Assembly: GCF_051380735.1 (NCBI RefSeq)
Contig: NZ_JBNYXQ010000005.1
Location: forward strand, 248,001 to 312,000
Length of the DNA: 64,000 nt
Direction: 5' to 3'
Origin: Janthinobacterium sp051380735
GTDB taxonomy: Bacteria > Pseudomonadota > Gammaproteobacteria > Burkholderiales > Burkholderiaceae_D
Position numbers and translations under genes: made by a program. Of this stretch, positions 27,814-36,066 are shown in pieces (the stretch's first letter is position 1; each line of letters opens with the position of its first letter). Under the pieces are notes generated by a model. It was given only the letters and a program-made list of their open reading frames with translations. It made no database searches and had not been told where the DNA came from.

Positions 27814-28317
27814 ATGTGGAACACCATCACGATCGAAGAACCGCCTGCGATACTGGCGAGCGAAGAAGAGATTGAAGCGTTCGAAGAGCGCATGCAGCTT
27901 GCGTTGCCAGCCGACCACCGGGAGTTTCTCAAAAAGTTCGGAGAAGGCGTCCTTTTCAACTATTTCCGTATCTTTGGTCTCGACAAAATAACAGCGGAAG
28001 CGAAAGACTTCCAGGATCGCTGGCAAGAATATTTTCTTTGGGAAGACCCTGGCAGCGCCCTGAAGATAGCTCAAATGGCGAACTGCGTCATTATCGGCGA
28101 CAACTTCAACGGTGACGAACTGGTCGTATCGCACGATTATCCCGGCGAGGTCTTCTATTTCCCTCAAGACGAAGAGCAGATTCTGAGGCTGGGACCATCG
28201 CTTGAGGACGCACTTGTCAAGCTTGTACATCAACAGACCAGCGCAATCGAACAGTACCCGGAAGAGGAGCGAGAAGAGTGGGACCTGCGACCGGTATTCA
28301 ATCGCGCAAGTTTTTGA
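27814..28317 (+). CDS. SMI1/KNR4 (SUKH) family protein, orphan immunity-like
   Basis: A 167-residue acidic protein of the SUKH superfamily: the hallmark helices after IEAFEERMQLALPADHREFLKKFGEG, then LFNYFRIFGLDKI, the strand CVIIGDNFNGDELV and the segment GEVFYFPQDEEQIL. SUKH proteins commonly neutralise polymorphic toxins. No toxin gene is nearby, so it is an orphan here. The region has lower GC than its neighbours and adjoins tRNA-Val, which suggests transfer. The ATG at 27814 was chosen over an earlier in-frame start that lacks family similarity. Confidence 0.75.
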   Translation: MWNTITIEEPPAILASEEEIEAFEERMQLALPADHREFLKKFGEGVLFNYFRIFGLDKITAEAKDFQDRWQEYFLWEDPGSALKIAQMANCVIIGDNFNGDELVVSHDYPGEVFYFPQDEEQILRLGPSLEDALVKLVHQQTSAIEQYPEEEREEWDLRPVFNRASF

Positions 28318-28466
28318 ATGGAAAGCTGGAGGGAAAGGTTACGCCAAGCACCAAAAGTGCGCTGCGCGGCCAGGGCTACTTCCATCATGTGCAGGCTGAG
28401 TTATCATGGATATGGTCACGGTCGACTTGCAATGAAAAACCGGACTCACATCTGACTCAACCATGA
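28318..28466. other. Gap between SUKH gene and tRNA-Val
   Basis: About 150 bases with no supported gene. GC is lower than the surroundings. A small plus-strand frame spans it but has no codon pattern or ribosome site that would support it. Confidence 0.4.
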
Positions 28467-28500
28467 AAAAAGGGCTTGACGATTACTCGCAAGCCCTTTT
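28466..28500 (-). terminator. Terminator after tRNA-Val
   Basis: Arms AAAAGGGCTTG and CAAGCCCTTTT (11 perfect pairs) enclose an 11-base loop. On the minus strand a run of six T follows the second arm, 16 bases past the tRNA CCA end. Confidence 0.85.
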
Positions 28501-28515
28501 CTTCTTATAAATTCT

Positions 28516-28590
28516 TGGTGGGAAGTGCAAGTTTCGAACTTGCGACCCCTGCAGTGTGAATGCAGTGCTCTACCCCTGAGCTAACCTCCC
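28516..28590 (-). tRNA. tRNA-Val (anticodon CAC)
   Basis: A 75-base cloverleaf on the minus strand. The acceptor stem GGGAGGT pairs with ACTTCCC (one G-T), the D arm contains AGCTCAGGGGTAGAGC, and the anticodon stem CTGCA/TGCAG encloses loop TTCACAC, which gives anticodon CAC. The T arm has GTTCGAAAC. CCA is encoded. It reads GUG codons. Confidence 0.95.
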
Positions 28591-28603
28591 GAAGCGAGGC
28601 GTA

Positions 28604-28632
28604 TTATTACATACGTCTTGCGCCATCTGCAA
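28604..28632 (-). promoter_or_regulatory. Promoter of tRNA-Val
   Basis: On the minus strand TTGCAG (28632-28627) and TAATAA (28609-28604) are 17 bases apart, close to sigma-70 consensus, and end 14 bases before the mature tRNA 5' end. Confidence 0.65.
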
Positions 28633-28673
28633 GGGCGCGGGCAAGAAATTGTGCGCCGGCCATTCTTTTCTGA

Positions 28674-29387
28674 TCAAGCTGCAGGAGCTGTACTGACGGC
28701 GGTCCAGATGCACTGGCCTTTGACGGCCTTGTCGAGGCCGGCGATGGTGGCTTCGTGGGCGGCGATTTCGTCGGCGCTGGCGGCCTGGAAAATGACTTCG
28801 GCCAGCGGGACGATTTCCAGAACGGCGCCGTCGACGGGGGCTGCCACTTCTTCTTCCATGCTGAGGCTGTTCTGGCCGCGCGTCATGGCCAGGTAGACAT
28901 CGGCCAGCAATTCCGAGTCGAGCAGCGCGCCGTGCAGTTTGCGGTGGGCGTTCGAGACGCCGTAGCGGTCGCACAGGGCGTCGAGCGAGTTGCGCTTGCC
29001 GGGGTGCATTTCCTTCGCTTGCACCAGGGTGTCGATCACGCCATGCACCTGTTCGTGCACGGGCGGCAGGTTCAGGCGCTTGAATTCGGCGTTCAGGAAG
29101 CCGATATCGAACGGGGCGTTGTGAATGATCAGTTCGGCACCGGCGATATAGGCGCGCAACTCCTCGGCGATTTCGGCGAACTTGGGTTTGTCGCTGAGGA
29201 ATTCGGTGGTCAGGCCGTGGACTGCCAGCGCGCCCTCTTCCGAATCGCGTTCGGGATTGATGTAATGGTGAAAATTATTCCCGGTCAGCATGCGGTTGTT
29301 CAACTCGACCGCACCGATTTCCAGGATGCGATCACCCGTGCGCGGGTTCAGGCCGGTGGTTTCAGTATCGAGGACAATTTGACGCAT
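28674..29387 (-). CDS. dnaQ: DNA polymerase III epsilon subunit (3'-5' proofreading exonuclease)
   Basis: A 237-residue proofreading exonuclease of the replicative polymerase. ExoI DTETTG at 7-12 holds the catalytic Asp/Glu, ExoII is HNAPFDIGFLNAEF near 100 and ExoIII is HGALLDSELLADVYLAM near 160. The C-terminal 60 residues are more variable and should hold the site that binds the alpha subunit. ATG at 29387 was chosen because the family starts MRQIVLDTETTG; a longer frame upstream is not conserved. It lies downstream of rnhA, a common pairing. Confidence 0.97.
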   Translation of the reverse strand: MRQIVLDTETTGLNPRTGDRILEIGAVELNNRMLTGNNFHHYINPERDSEEGALAVHGLTTEFLSDKPKFAEIAEELRAYIAGAELIIHNAPFDIGFLNAEFKRLNLPPVHEQVHGVIDTLVQAKEMHPGKRNSLDALCDRYGVSNAHRKLHGALLDSELLADVYLAMTRGQNSLSMEEEVAAPVDGAVLEIVPLAEVIFQAASADEIAAHEATIAGLDKAVKGQCIWTAVSTAPAA

Positions 29388-29475
29388 GAGGCACTCACAT
29401 AAAAGCAAAAAAGCGAAGGACGCAGTATAGCAAACCTGCGTCCTTGATTCAGGGCTGGCTGGCGACCTCGCAACG

Positions 29476-29937
29476 CTAGGTACGCACGGTTTCCACGCCC
29501 ATGTTGGCCAGTTGATCAGCCCGCTCATTGCCCGGATGGCCGTTGTGGCCGCGTACCCAGCGCCATTCCACCTGATGCACGGCCTGGGCCGCATCGAGCG
29601 CCTGCCACAAGTCGACGTTCTTGACGGGCGCATTGGCGGCCGTCTTCCAGCCGCGCGCCTTCCAGCCGTGGATCCACTCGCTGATACCCTTTTGCACATA
29701 CTGGCTATCGGTGTACATGACCACCTGGCATGGCCGCTTGAGCGCCGTCAGGGCTTCGATCACGGCCTGCAATTCCATGCGGTTGTTGGTCGTGTTCAGC
29801 TCGCCGCCGTAAATTTCCTTTTTGGCGCCATCGGCCACCATCAGCGCGCCCCAGCCGCCTGTGCCGGGGTTGCCCTTGCATGCGCCATCGGCATAAATTT
29901 CAACCTTCGTCTCAACCTTTGTTTCAACCTTATCCAT
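29476..29937 (-). CDS. rnhA: Ribonuclease HI
   Basis: A 153-residue ribonuclease that cuts RNA in RNA/DNA hybrids. Catalytic residues are clear: Asp in YADGACKGNPG, Glu in NNRMELQAVI, Asp in YTDSQYV and the His/Asp pair in GHNGHPGNERAD. The first residues KVETKVETKVE come from a three-copy 12-base repeat and extend the normal N-terminus; a shorter start is not available because no further ATG precedes IYADGA. The start overlaps the methyltransferase gene by 8 bases. Confidence 0.96.
   Translation of the reverse strand: MDKVETKVETKVEIYADGACKGNPGTGGWGALMVADGAKKEIYGGELNTTNNRMELQAVIEALTALKRPCQVVMYTDSQYVQKGISEWIHGWKARGWKTAANAPVKNVDLWQALDAAQAVHQVEWRWVRGHNGHPGNERADQLANMGVETVRT
29898..29933 (-). repeat. 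Three 12-base repeats at the start of rnhA
   Basis: Three imperfect tandem copies with the core TCAACCTT (plus strand) encode KVET repeats at the N-terminus of RNase HI. Length change keeps the frame. Confidence 0.7.
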
Positions 29938-30706
29938 GTTCCTGTTCCCGCCTTTTATTGGTAACCGGTATGACTGCGGGGGCCGTCGCCGGTTTTTTAG
30001 TCCACGCCGGACCGATCAAACGCATCCCTTTGACGCGCTTGATGGCCTGCACTATATACACTGCGCCCAGATATGGCCACCAGCGCGCGCCGGCCTTGTC
30101 CATATACGCGTGGCGGCGCAGCCATTTATCGGTCTTGCAGGCGGGCGCGTAACAACCGAAATGGCTGCGGCTCACGCCCATGTTCAGCAATTTCAGCCAG
30201 TCCTTCATGCGCGGCATGGAGATCAGCTCGCCTGCCCTGGGCAGGTAATGGCGGCCCGTCAGGCGGGCCAGGCCCTGGCGCGCGCCCCACAGGCTGGCCG
30301 GGTTGAAGCCGCAGATGATCAACTGGCCTTCCGGGATCAGTACACGCTCGACTTCGCGCAGCACCTGGTGCGGCTCGGCCGCAAACTCCAGCACATGCGG
30401 CAACACCACCAGGTCCAGGCTGTGCGAATCGAACGGCAGTTCATCAAAAGCGCAGACCAGCTTGAGTCCGCTGCCCTGCGGCTGGCTGGCAGGCAGGCGC
30501 GCATCGATCTGCCATTTGTTGGGCATGCGGCTGGCGGCCAGCGCGTCGAACTGTGGCAGGCCCAGCTGCACGGCGTTAAAGCCGAAAATATCGACCGTCA
30601 GGCTGTCCAGGCATTGCTGTTCCCATTGACGCACGTACACGCCGGCCGGCGTCTGCAACCAGCCGTCAAGCGCTATAATGGATTTTTCGGATGCCGCACT
30701 GTCCAT
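29930..30706 (-). CDS. Class I SAM-dependent methyltransferase
   Basis: A 258-residue methyltransferase of the type commonly found between gloB and rnhA in betaproteobacteria. Motif I is degenerate; the acidic and motif II/III regions are LKLVCAFDELPFDSHSLDLVVLPHVLEF and VERVLIPEGQLIICGFNP, and a basic C-terminal tail follows. The substrate is not established. It is divergent from gloB (starts overlap by promoter space only) and overlaps rnhA, suggesting that methyltransferase, rnhA and possibly dnaQ are one unit. Confidence 0.85.
   Translation of the reverse strand: MDSAASEKSIIALDGWLQTPAGVYVRQWEQQCLDSLTVDIFGFNAVQLGLPQFDALAASRMPNKWQIDARLPASQPQGSGLKLVCAFDELPFDSHSLDLVVLPHVLEFAAEPHQVLREVERVLIPEGQLIICGFNPASLWGARQGLARLTGRHYLPRAGELISMPRMKDWLKLLNMGVSRSHFGCYAPACKTDKWLRRHAYMDKAGARWWPYLGAVYIVQAIKRVKGMRLIGPAWTKKPATAPAVIPVTNKRREQEHG
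30674..30679 (+). promoter_or_regulatory. -10 element TATAAT for gloB
   Basis: A consensus TATAAT lies 46 bases before the gloB ATG and inside the 5' coding part of the divergent methyltransferase gene. The -35 is not clear. Confidence 0.4.
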
Positions 30707-30725
30707 TCAGTTTTCTCTCTTACAC

Positions 30726-31535
30726 ATGACCAACTCCCCTGAACACGCTTTATCGGTACTTGCCGTGCCCGCCTTTAACGACAATTACCTGTGGCTGATC
30801 CATGACGGCAAGCAAGCTGCCGTGGTCGACCCCGGCGACGCCAAACCCATCCTCGCAGCGCTCGCCGCGCATGGGTTGACGCTGTGCGCCATTCTACTGA
30901 CGCACCACCATGCCGACCACACCGGTGGCGTGCCTGAATTGTTACAGCATTTCAGCGTTCCCGTCTTCGGCCCGCGCAACGAGGCTATCACAGACATCAC
31001 GGAACAGCTGGCCGAAAATGATGTCGCCATTGTCGCCGAACTGGGCCTGTGCTTGAGCGTGATTGACGTGCCCGGCCATACCAAGGGCCATATCGCCTAT
31101 GTGCGCCAGCGCGGCGAAACCAATGGCCCACCGTGGCTTTTCTCTGGCGACACCCTGTTTGCCGGCGGCTGCGGCCGCTTGTTCGAAGGCACGCCGGGCC
31201 AGATGGCCGACTCGCTGGGCAAACTGGCCGCCCTGCCCGACGACACGCTGGTGTATTGCGCCCACGAGTATACCCTGTCCAATCTGCGCTTTGCCAGCGC
31301 GGTCGAACCTGGCAACCTGGCGCTGCAGGAACGGCTGGCTGTCGATACGGAAAAACGCCAGCAGGGCTTGCCGACCGTGCCGTCCACCGTGGGCCTGGAA
31401 AAAGCCACCAATCCCTTTTTGCGCTACCGCGAACCGGCCATCCTGGCCAGCCTGAAAGTGGCCGGCAAGCTGGGGCATGACGCGTCGCCGGTGGAAGCGT
31501 TTGCAGCGCTGCGCATGTGGAAAAACAATTTTTAA
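30726..31535 (+). CDS. gloB: Hydroxyacylglutathione hydrolase (glyoxalase II)
   Basis: A 269-residue metallo-beta-lactamase-fold hydrolase that converts S-lactoylglutathione to lactate and glutathione, the second step of methylglyoxal detoxification. The metal motif THHHADHTGG is at about 56-65, with further ligands in VPGHTKGH, FSGDTLFAGGCGRLFEG and CAHEYTLSNLRFA. ATG at 30726 matches the family. A strong palindromic terminator follows. Confidence 0.97.
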   Translation: MTNSPEHALSVLAVPAFNDNYLWLIHDGKQAAVVDPGDAKPILAALAAHGLTLCAILLTHHHADHTGGVPELLQHFSVPVFGPRNEAITDITEQLAENDVAIVAELGLCLSVIDVPGHTKGHIAYVRQRGETNGPPWLFSGDTLFAGGCGRLFEGTPGQMADSLGKLAALPDDTLVYCAHEYTLSNLRFASAVEPGNLALQERLAVDTEKRQQGLPTVPSTVGLEKATNPFLRYREPAILASLKVAGKLGHDASPVEAFAALRMWKNNF

Positions 31536-31560
31536 TTTGCCTCCCTAATGCCATACGTGA

Positions 31561-31586
31561 AAAATCCCGGCATGCCGGGATTTTTT
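31561..31586. terminator. Bidirectional terminator between gloB and aceB
   Basis: A perfect 24-base palindrome (arm AAAATCCCGGCA) at 31561-31584 gives a T-run on both strands. It ends both converging genes. Confidence 0.9.
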
Positions 31587-31606
31587 CATGCTCGCTACCG
31601 TAACAA

Positions 31607-33205
31607 TCAGATTTCTTCGTACAGCGGCAAAGTCAAAAATTCGGCAAACGATTCCGAGGTCGACATTTCTTCAAAAATCTGGCCGGCGCGGACATAAGTC
31701 GGGCCGTCGCCACCGGGCGCATCGCGTTGCACCTTGGCCAGTTCCTCCGGAATCATGGCGCGCACCATCTCGGCAGTGACCTTGCGGCCATCTTCCAGCA
31801 CGCCCTTGCTGGAACGAATCCACTGCCACACTTGCGAACGGCTGATCTCTGCCGTGGCCGCGTCTTCCATCAAGTTATGAATCGGCACGCAACCATTGCC
31901 GGCCAGCCAGCTACCCAGGTAGTGGATGCCGACGTTGATGTTGTAGCGCAAGCCCGCTTCCGTAATCGGCGCTTCCGGCTGGAAGTTCAGCAGGTCGGCC
32001 GCCTTGACGTCGATGTCCGGGCGCTGCTTGTCGATCTGGTTCGGCTTGCTACCCAGCACCTTGGTAAACTCGCCCATGGCCAGCTCAACCAGGCCAGGGT
32101 GGGCGACCCAGCCGCCGTCGTAGCCGTCGGTGGCGTCGCGCGCCTTGTCGTTGCGCACGCCGCCCATGGCGACATCGTTCTTTTCCGGATCGTTCTTGAT
32201 CGGGATCAAGGCTGCCATGCCGCCGATCGCAGGCGCACCACGTTTGTGACAGGTTTTCAGCAGCAGCAAGGCGTAAGCACGCATGAAGGGGGCGGTCATG
32301 GTGACCTTGGCACGGTCGGCCAGGCAGAAGTCCTTGTCGAGCTTGAATTTCTTGATGCACGAGAAGATGTAATCCCAGCGGCCCGCGTTCAGGCCCGAGC
32401 TGTGCTCTTTCAGTTCGTACAGGATTTCATCCATCTCGAAGGCGGCCAGGATGGTTTCGATCAGTACGGTGGCCTTGATGGTGCCTTGTGGCAGGCCCAG
32501 CTCGTTTTGCGTCATGACGAAAATATCGTTCCACAGGCGCGCCTCGAGGTGCGATTCCATCTTGGGCAGATAGAAATACGGACCGGCGCCGCGCGCCAGC
32601 TGTTCTTTGGCGTTATGGAACATGAACAGGGCGAAGTCAAAAATGCCGCCCGAAATGCGTTTGCCGTCGACCAGCACGTGTTTTTCATCGAGGTGCCAGC
32701 CGCGCGGACGCACCACCAGGGTGGCGATCTTGTCGTTGAGCTTGTACGACTTGCCGTTCTGCTCCAGCGAGATGGTCCTGCGCACGGCGTCGAACATATT
32801 GATCTGGCCCGTCAACTGGTTGTCCCAGTTGGGCGTGTTCGAGTCTTCAAAGTCGGTCATGTAGCTGTCGGCACCCGAATTGAAGGCGTTGATCACCATC
32901 TTGCGCTCGACCGGACCGGTAATTTCCACGCGGCGGCATTGCAGCGCTTGCGGAATCGGTGCGATCTTCCAGTCACCATCGCGGATATGCGCGGTATCTG
33001 GCAGAAAATCAGGACGCTCCCCTGCATCGAGGCGCCTGGCGCGCTCGACACGCACGGCCAGCAATTCCTGGCGGCGCGGCTCGAATGCGCGCGTCAGCTT
33101 TGCCACCAGCGCCAGCGCCTCTGGCGTCAGGATCTGTTCGTAACCAGGCTGGATCTCGCCCGTGATGTGCATGCCTTCGGGCAAAGCGATGGGGGATTGC
33201 GTCAT
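31607..33205 (-). CDS. aceB: Malate synthase A
   Basis: A 532-residue enzyme that joins glyoxylate and acetyl-CoA to malate in the glyoxylate shunt. Recognised blocks include NSGADSYMTDFEDSNTP, VRPRGWHLDEKHV, LPKMESHLEARLWNDIF, KATVLIETILAAFEMDEIL and MGGMAA-like GAPAIGGMAALIPIK; the C-terminus keeps HNLMEDAATAEISRSQVWQWI. ATG at 33205 follows GGAGAACATC. The isocitrate lyase gene is not in the window. A LysR gene is divergent. Confidence 0.97.
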   Translation of the reverse strand: MTQSPIALPEGMHITGEIQPGYEQILTPEALALVAKLTRAFEPRRQELLAVRVERARRLDAGERPDFLPDTAHIRDGDWKIAPIPQALQCRRVEITGPVERKMVINAFNSGADSYMTDFEDSNTPNWDNQLTGQINMFDAVRRTISLEQNGKSYKLNDKIATLVVRPRGWHLDEKHVLVDGKRISGGIFDFALFMFHNAKEQLARGAGPYFYLPKMESHLEARLWNDIFVMTQNELGLPQGTIKATVLIETILAAFEMDEILYELKEHSSGLNAGRWDYIFSCIKKFKLDKDFCLADRAKVTMTAPFMRAYALLLLKTCHKRGAPAIGGMAALIPIKNDPEKNDVAMGGVRNDKARDATDGYDGGWVAHPGLVELAMGEFTKVLGSKPNQIDKQRPDIDVKAADLLNFQPEAPITEAGLRYNINVGIHYLGSWLAGNGCVPIHNLMEDAATAEISRSQVWQWIRSSKGVLEDGRKVTAEMVRAMIPEELAKVQRDAPGGDGPTYVRAGQIFEEMSTSESFAEFLTLPLYEEI

Positions 33206-33295
33206 GATGTTCTCCGTTATAAGTAAAAGTAATCTGGCCGGCAAAGTATAAGTTGTAGCGATGTTGTGGCACGGTCGTTTCGCGCGCTGTTGTTG

Positions 33296-33313
33296 TATAG
33301 TATATTCACTATA
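33296..33313. promoter_or_regulatory. Inverted repeat TATAGT-N6-ACTATA between aceB and LysR gene
   Basis: Perfect 6-base arms with a T-N11-A-like core in the 172-base region between divergent starts; candidate binding site for the adjacent LysR protein. Confidence 0.5.
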
Positions 33314-33377
33314 AGGCATGGAAACGAGATTAAAAATCACTTCATCCATGCGTTTTTGTCACAAGTGAAGGGGCATC

Positions 33378-34289
33378 ATGGGACAGTTCCGGCAAATCTC
33401 CACCTTTGTGGAAGTCGTCGCAAGGGGCAGCTTGTCGGCCGCCGCGCGCGCCGAGGGCATTGCGCCGGCCATGATAGGGCGTCGCCTTGATGCACTCGAA
33501 CAGCGCCTCGGCGTCAAGCTGCTGCAGCGCACCACGCGCAAGCTGGCCTTGACCAATGAAGGCGCGGCGTTTCTGGAAGACTGCCAGCGCATACTGGCCG
33601 AACTGGAAGAGGCGGAACTGGCGGTGGCCGAACGCAGCGTCAAGGCCAGCGGCCACCTGCTTATTTCGGCGCCGGCCGGCTTCGGCCGCCAGCATGTGGC
33701 GCCGCTGATCCCCTCTTTTCTTGCCGAGCACCGCGACGTAACGCTGGCGCTGAACCTGAACGATCGCTTGGTGGACCTGATCGGTGAAGGCATCGACGTG
33801 GCGATCCGCATTGCCAGCCTGTCCGATTCAACGCTGGTCAGCACCAAGCTGGCCGACAATCACCGGGTGGTGGTTGGCACGCCCGCTTACCTGAAGAAGG
33901 CCGGCGTGCCTCGCCTGCCCTCGGATCTGAGCAAGCATAACTGCCTGGCGATCAGCGGCGAAGGCAGCCAGCGCGGCTGGACTTTTCGCGAAAACGGCAA
34001 GAACGTGACTTTGAAAGTGTCGGGCAATATGGTCTGCAACGACGGCGAAGTGCTGCACGACTGGGCGCTGGCCAGCAAGGGCCTGGCCTGGCGATCGATG
34101 TGGGAAGTGGGTGCGGAGATCGAATCGGGGCAATTGATGACGGTGCTCGATCAGTTTGCTGCACCCGGCAACGATATTTATGCCGTCTTCGCGCAGCGCC
34201 GCCATCTACCCTTGCGCATCCGCGCGTTTGTCGATTTTTTGCGGAATAGCTACGCACAGCCGGATTACTGGCGCGAACGCGCAATTTGA
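33378..34289 (+). CDS. LysR family regulator, divergent from aceB
   Basis: A 303-residue LysR protein of the CrgA-like subgroup with helix-turn-helix GSLSAAARAEGIAPAMIGRRLDALE (about 18-42) and effector domain segments APAGFGRQHVAPLIPSFL and WALASKGLAWRSMWEV. A regulator in this position is often beside aceB in this family of bacteria; it may tune the glyoxylate shunt. Ligand unknown. A small hairpin (GGAGGTT/AACCTCC) follows at 34310-34327. Confidence 0.9.
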   Translation: MGQFRQISTFVEVVARGSLSAAARAEGIAPAMIGRRLDALEQRLGVKLLQRTTRKLALTNEGAAFLEDCQRILAELEEAELAVAERSVKASGHLLISAPAGFGRQHVAPLIPSFLAEHRDVTLALNLNDRLVDLIGEGIDVAIRIASLSDSTLVSTKLADNHRVVVGTPAYLKKAGVPRLPSDLSKHNCLAISGEGSQRGWTFRENGKNVTLKVSGNMVCNDGEVLHDWALASKGLAWRSMWEVGAEIESGQLMTVLDQFAAPGNDIYAVFAQRRHLPLRIRAFVDFLRNSYAQPDYWRERAI

Positions 34290-34337
34290 TACGGCAGTGA
34301 TGCCAGTAAGGAGGTTGAGAAACCTCCAGGCGAAAAA

Positions 34338-34360
34338 AAATCCCCGGAGACCGAGGATTT
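34338..34360 (-). terminator. Terminator of the cold shock gene
   Basis: On the minus strand AAATCCTCGG pairs with CCGGGGATTT (one G-T pair) and is followed by a run of T, about 25 bases past the stop. Confidence 0.85.
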
Positions 34361-34384
34361 CTTTATTTCGTTTGATCCAGCGTA

Positions 34385-34588
34385 TTAGATTGGCTGAATG
34401 TTCGAAGCTTGCTTGCCTTTAGGGCCAGCAGTCACTTCAAAAGAAACACGTTGGTTCTCTTGCAGGGACTTGAAGCCGTTCGACTGGATAGCCGAGAAGT
34501 GAGCGAACAGATCTTCGCCGCCTTCATCAGGGGTAATAAAGCCGAAACCCTTCGAATCATTGAACCATTTTACGATGCCAGTTGCCAT
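34385..34588 (-). CDS. Cold shock protein, CspA family
   Basis: A 67-residue cold shock domain protein that binds single-stranded RNA/DNA. RNP1 is KGFGFI (about 13-18) and RNP2 is DLFAHFSAI (about 26-34); the C-terminus VTAGPKGKQASNI is typical. It has an extended -10 promoter about 110 bases upstream and so a leader of about 100 bases, shorter than that of E. coli cspA. Confidence 0.97.
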   Translation of the reverse strand: MATGIVKWFNDSKGFGFITPDEGGEDLFAHFSAIQSNGFKSLQENQRVSFEVTAGPKGKQASNIQPI

Positions 34589-34695
34589 TACAATTTCCTA
34601 TTTCAGTTAAGTTGGGCTTGCGCCCGTTATATCGTTTGAAGCAAGAAAGAAATGACAGACTAACTGCACTACTACCTCGAATCCAACGATGCCCA

Positions 34696-34704
34696 ATTAT
34701 ACCA
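34696..34704 (-). promoter_or_regulatory. Extended -10 promoter (TGGTATAAT) of the cold shock gene
   Basis: On the minus strand TG-G-TATAAT matches the extended -10 element. The start point near 34689 would give a 100-base untranslated leader. The remaining gap up to 34897 is AT-rich with no gene that I can support. Confidence 0.6.
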
Positions 34705-34897
34705 ACAAAACTGGGAAAAAACACTTTTTTGCAAAATAAACTTGCGAGGCTGAAGTTGATAGTTAAAACAGCCAAAATCCCGGTCTTGCGGCGCCGCAGA
34801 AGCAGCGGCATGAACACACTATATCCTAATTCGCGCCGCGCACGCTTTGCGTTATATCAAATATATCATTTGAACTACACCCACCTAACATAGTCGC

Positions 34898-35260
34898 TCA
34901 GGCCGAAAAGTCGGTAGCGGCGGCATCATGGGCAGCCAAGCGCAGCAAGGCACTGACCTGCGTGCTCAGCAGCGGCCACTCTTCCAGCACGTTGCCCGGA
35001 TGGTTCAACAGCTGGCGCACCAGCTGTTCCAGGCGCCGGCATTCCTGGCCCAAGGAGGCAAAGCCGAAGGTGCCGGCCGAGCCAGCCACCGCGTGCAAGG
35101 CACGGTGCAAGGCGGTCAGCGGTTCCAGGCGCGGCCCTTCCGTATCGCAGCGCGCCTGGGCAGCGGCGATCGCCTGCATCAGCGCCGGCAGGCTGGCCGC
35201 ATATTTGTCATTCAGGGCGCGCAATCGGGCACGGAAATCGGGGTCGATCAAGGTTGCCAT
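34898..35260 (-). CDS. Hpt domain phosphotransfer protein
   Basis: A 120-residue helical protein with the histidine phosphotransfer motif LHRALHAVAGSAGTFGF; H56 is the expected phosphorylated residue. Such proteins relay phosphate between a hybrid kinase and a response regulator. No kinase is adjacent; upp is 22 bases upstream on the same strand. ATG at 35260 matches the domain start. Confidence 0.8.
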   Translation of the reverse strand: MATLIDPDFRARLRALNDKYAASLPALMQAIAAAQARCDTEGPRLEPLTALHRALHAVAGSAGTFGFASLGQECRRLEQLVRQLLNHPGNVLEEWPLLSTQVSALLRLAAHDAAATDFSA

Positions 35261-35282
35261 GTTGGTGACGCCTGTGAATGAA

Positions 35283-35933
35283 TTATTTGGTACCGAAGAT
35301 ACGGTCGCCCGCATCGCCCAGGCCCGGCACGATATAAGCGTGCTCGTTCAGGTGCGAATCGAGCGCGGCGGCAAACATCCTGACGTTCGGATGGGCGTTC
35401 TGGAACACGGTCACGCCTTCCGGTGCGGCCACCAGCGCCAGGAAGATGATCTGCTCGTCGGGCACGCCACGCTTTTTCAGCACGTCGACGGCGTACACGG
35501 CCGAGTTACCGGTGGCAACCATCGGGTCGCACAGGATAAAGGTACGCTCACTCGGATCCGGCAGGCGCACCAGGTATTCCACCGGCATGTGGGTGGCCGG
35601 ATCGCGGTACACGCCGATATGACCAACCCGCGCCGACGGCACCAGGTTCAGCAAGCCGTCGCTCATGCCGATGCCGGCGCGCAGGATAGGCACGATGGCC
35701 AGTTTCTTGCCGGCGATGACGGGCGCATCGACCGTCATCAGCGGGGTAGTGATTTCACGCGTGGTCAGCGGCAGGTCACGCGTGATTTCATAGCCCATCA
35801 GCAGCGTGATTTCCTTGAGCAGTTCGCGGAAGGTGCGCGTTGAGGTGTCGTGCTCGCGCATATGGCTCAGCTTGTGCTGGATCAGCGGATGGTCGGTGAT
35901 GAACAGATTGGGAAAACGTGGGTCTTGTTTCAT
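35283..35933 (-). CDS. upp: Uracil phosphoribosyltransferase
   Basis: A 216-residue enzyme that converts uracil and PRPP to UMP in pyrimidine salvage. The PRPP-binding loop DPMVATGNSAV (about 130-140) and the uracil-binding C-terminal GLGDAGDRIFGTK are present, and the family opening MREHDTSTRTFRELLKEI. The start is MKQDPRFPN at 35933; longer upstream frame is unrelated. The Hpt gene follows on the same strand. Confidence 0.97.
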   Translation of the reverse strand: MKQDPRFPNLFITDHPLIQHKLSHMREHDTSTRTFRELLKEITLLMGYEITRDLPLTTREITTPLMTVDAPVIAGKKLAIVPILRAGIGMSDGLLNLVPSARVGHIGVYRDPATHMPVEYLVRLPDPSERTFILCDPMVATGNSAVYAVDVLKKRGVPDEQIIFLALVAAPEGVTVFQNAHPNVRMFAAALDSHLNEHAYIVPGLGDAGDRIFGTK

Positions 35934-36066
35934 GTGCTTGTACTCTTTCGTCAAGCGCGGCGGCCACTGGCCCTGCCTGCGCATAGCTGTCGATGAATGA
36001 TGTCTGACCGCATTATCACAGCCCCAAGCACTGCTGTGGCTGGAATTTTCGAAATAATTGCAGCAA

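Noticed and set aside
27643..28233. Minus-strand frame of 196 codons over the SUKH gene
   Set aside because: The plus-strand product matches the SUKH family along its length, so the minus frame is a shadow.
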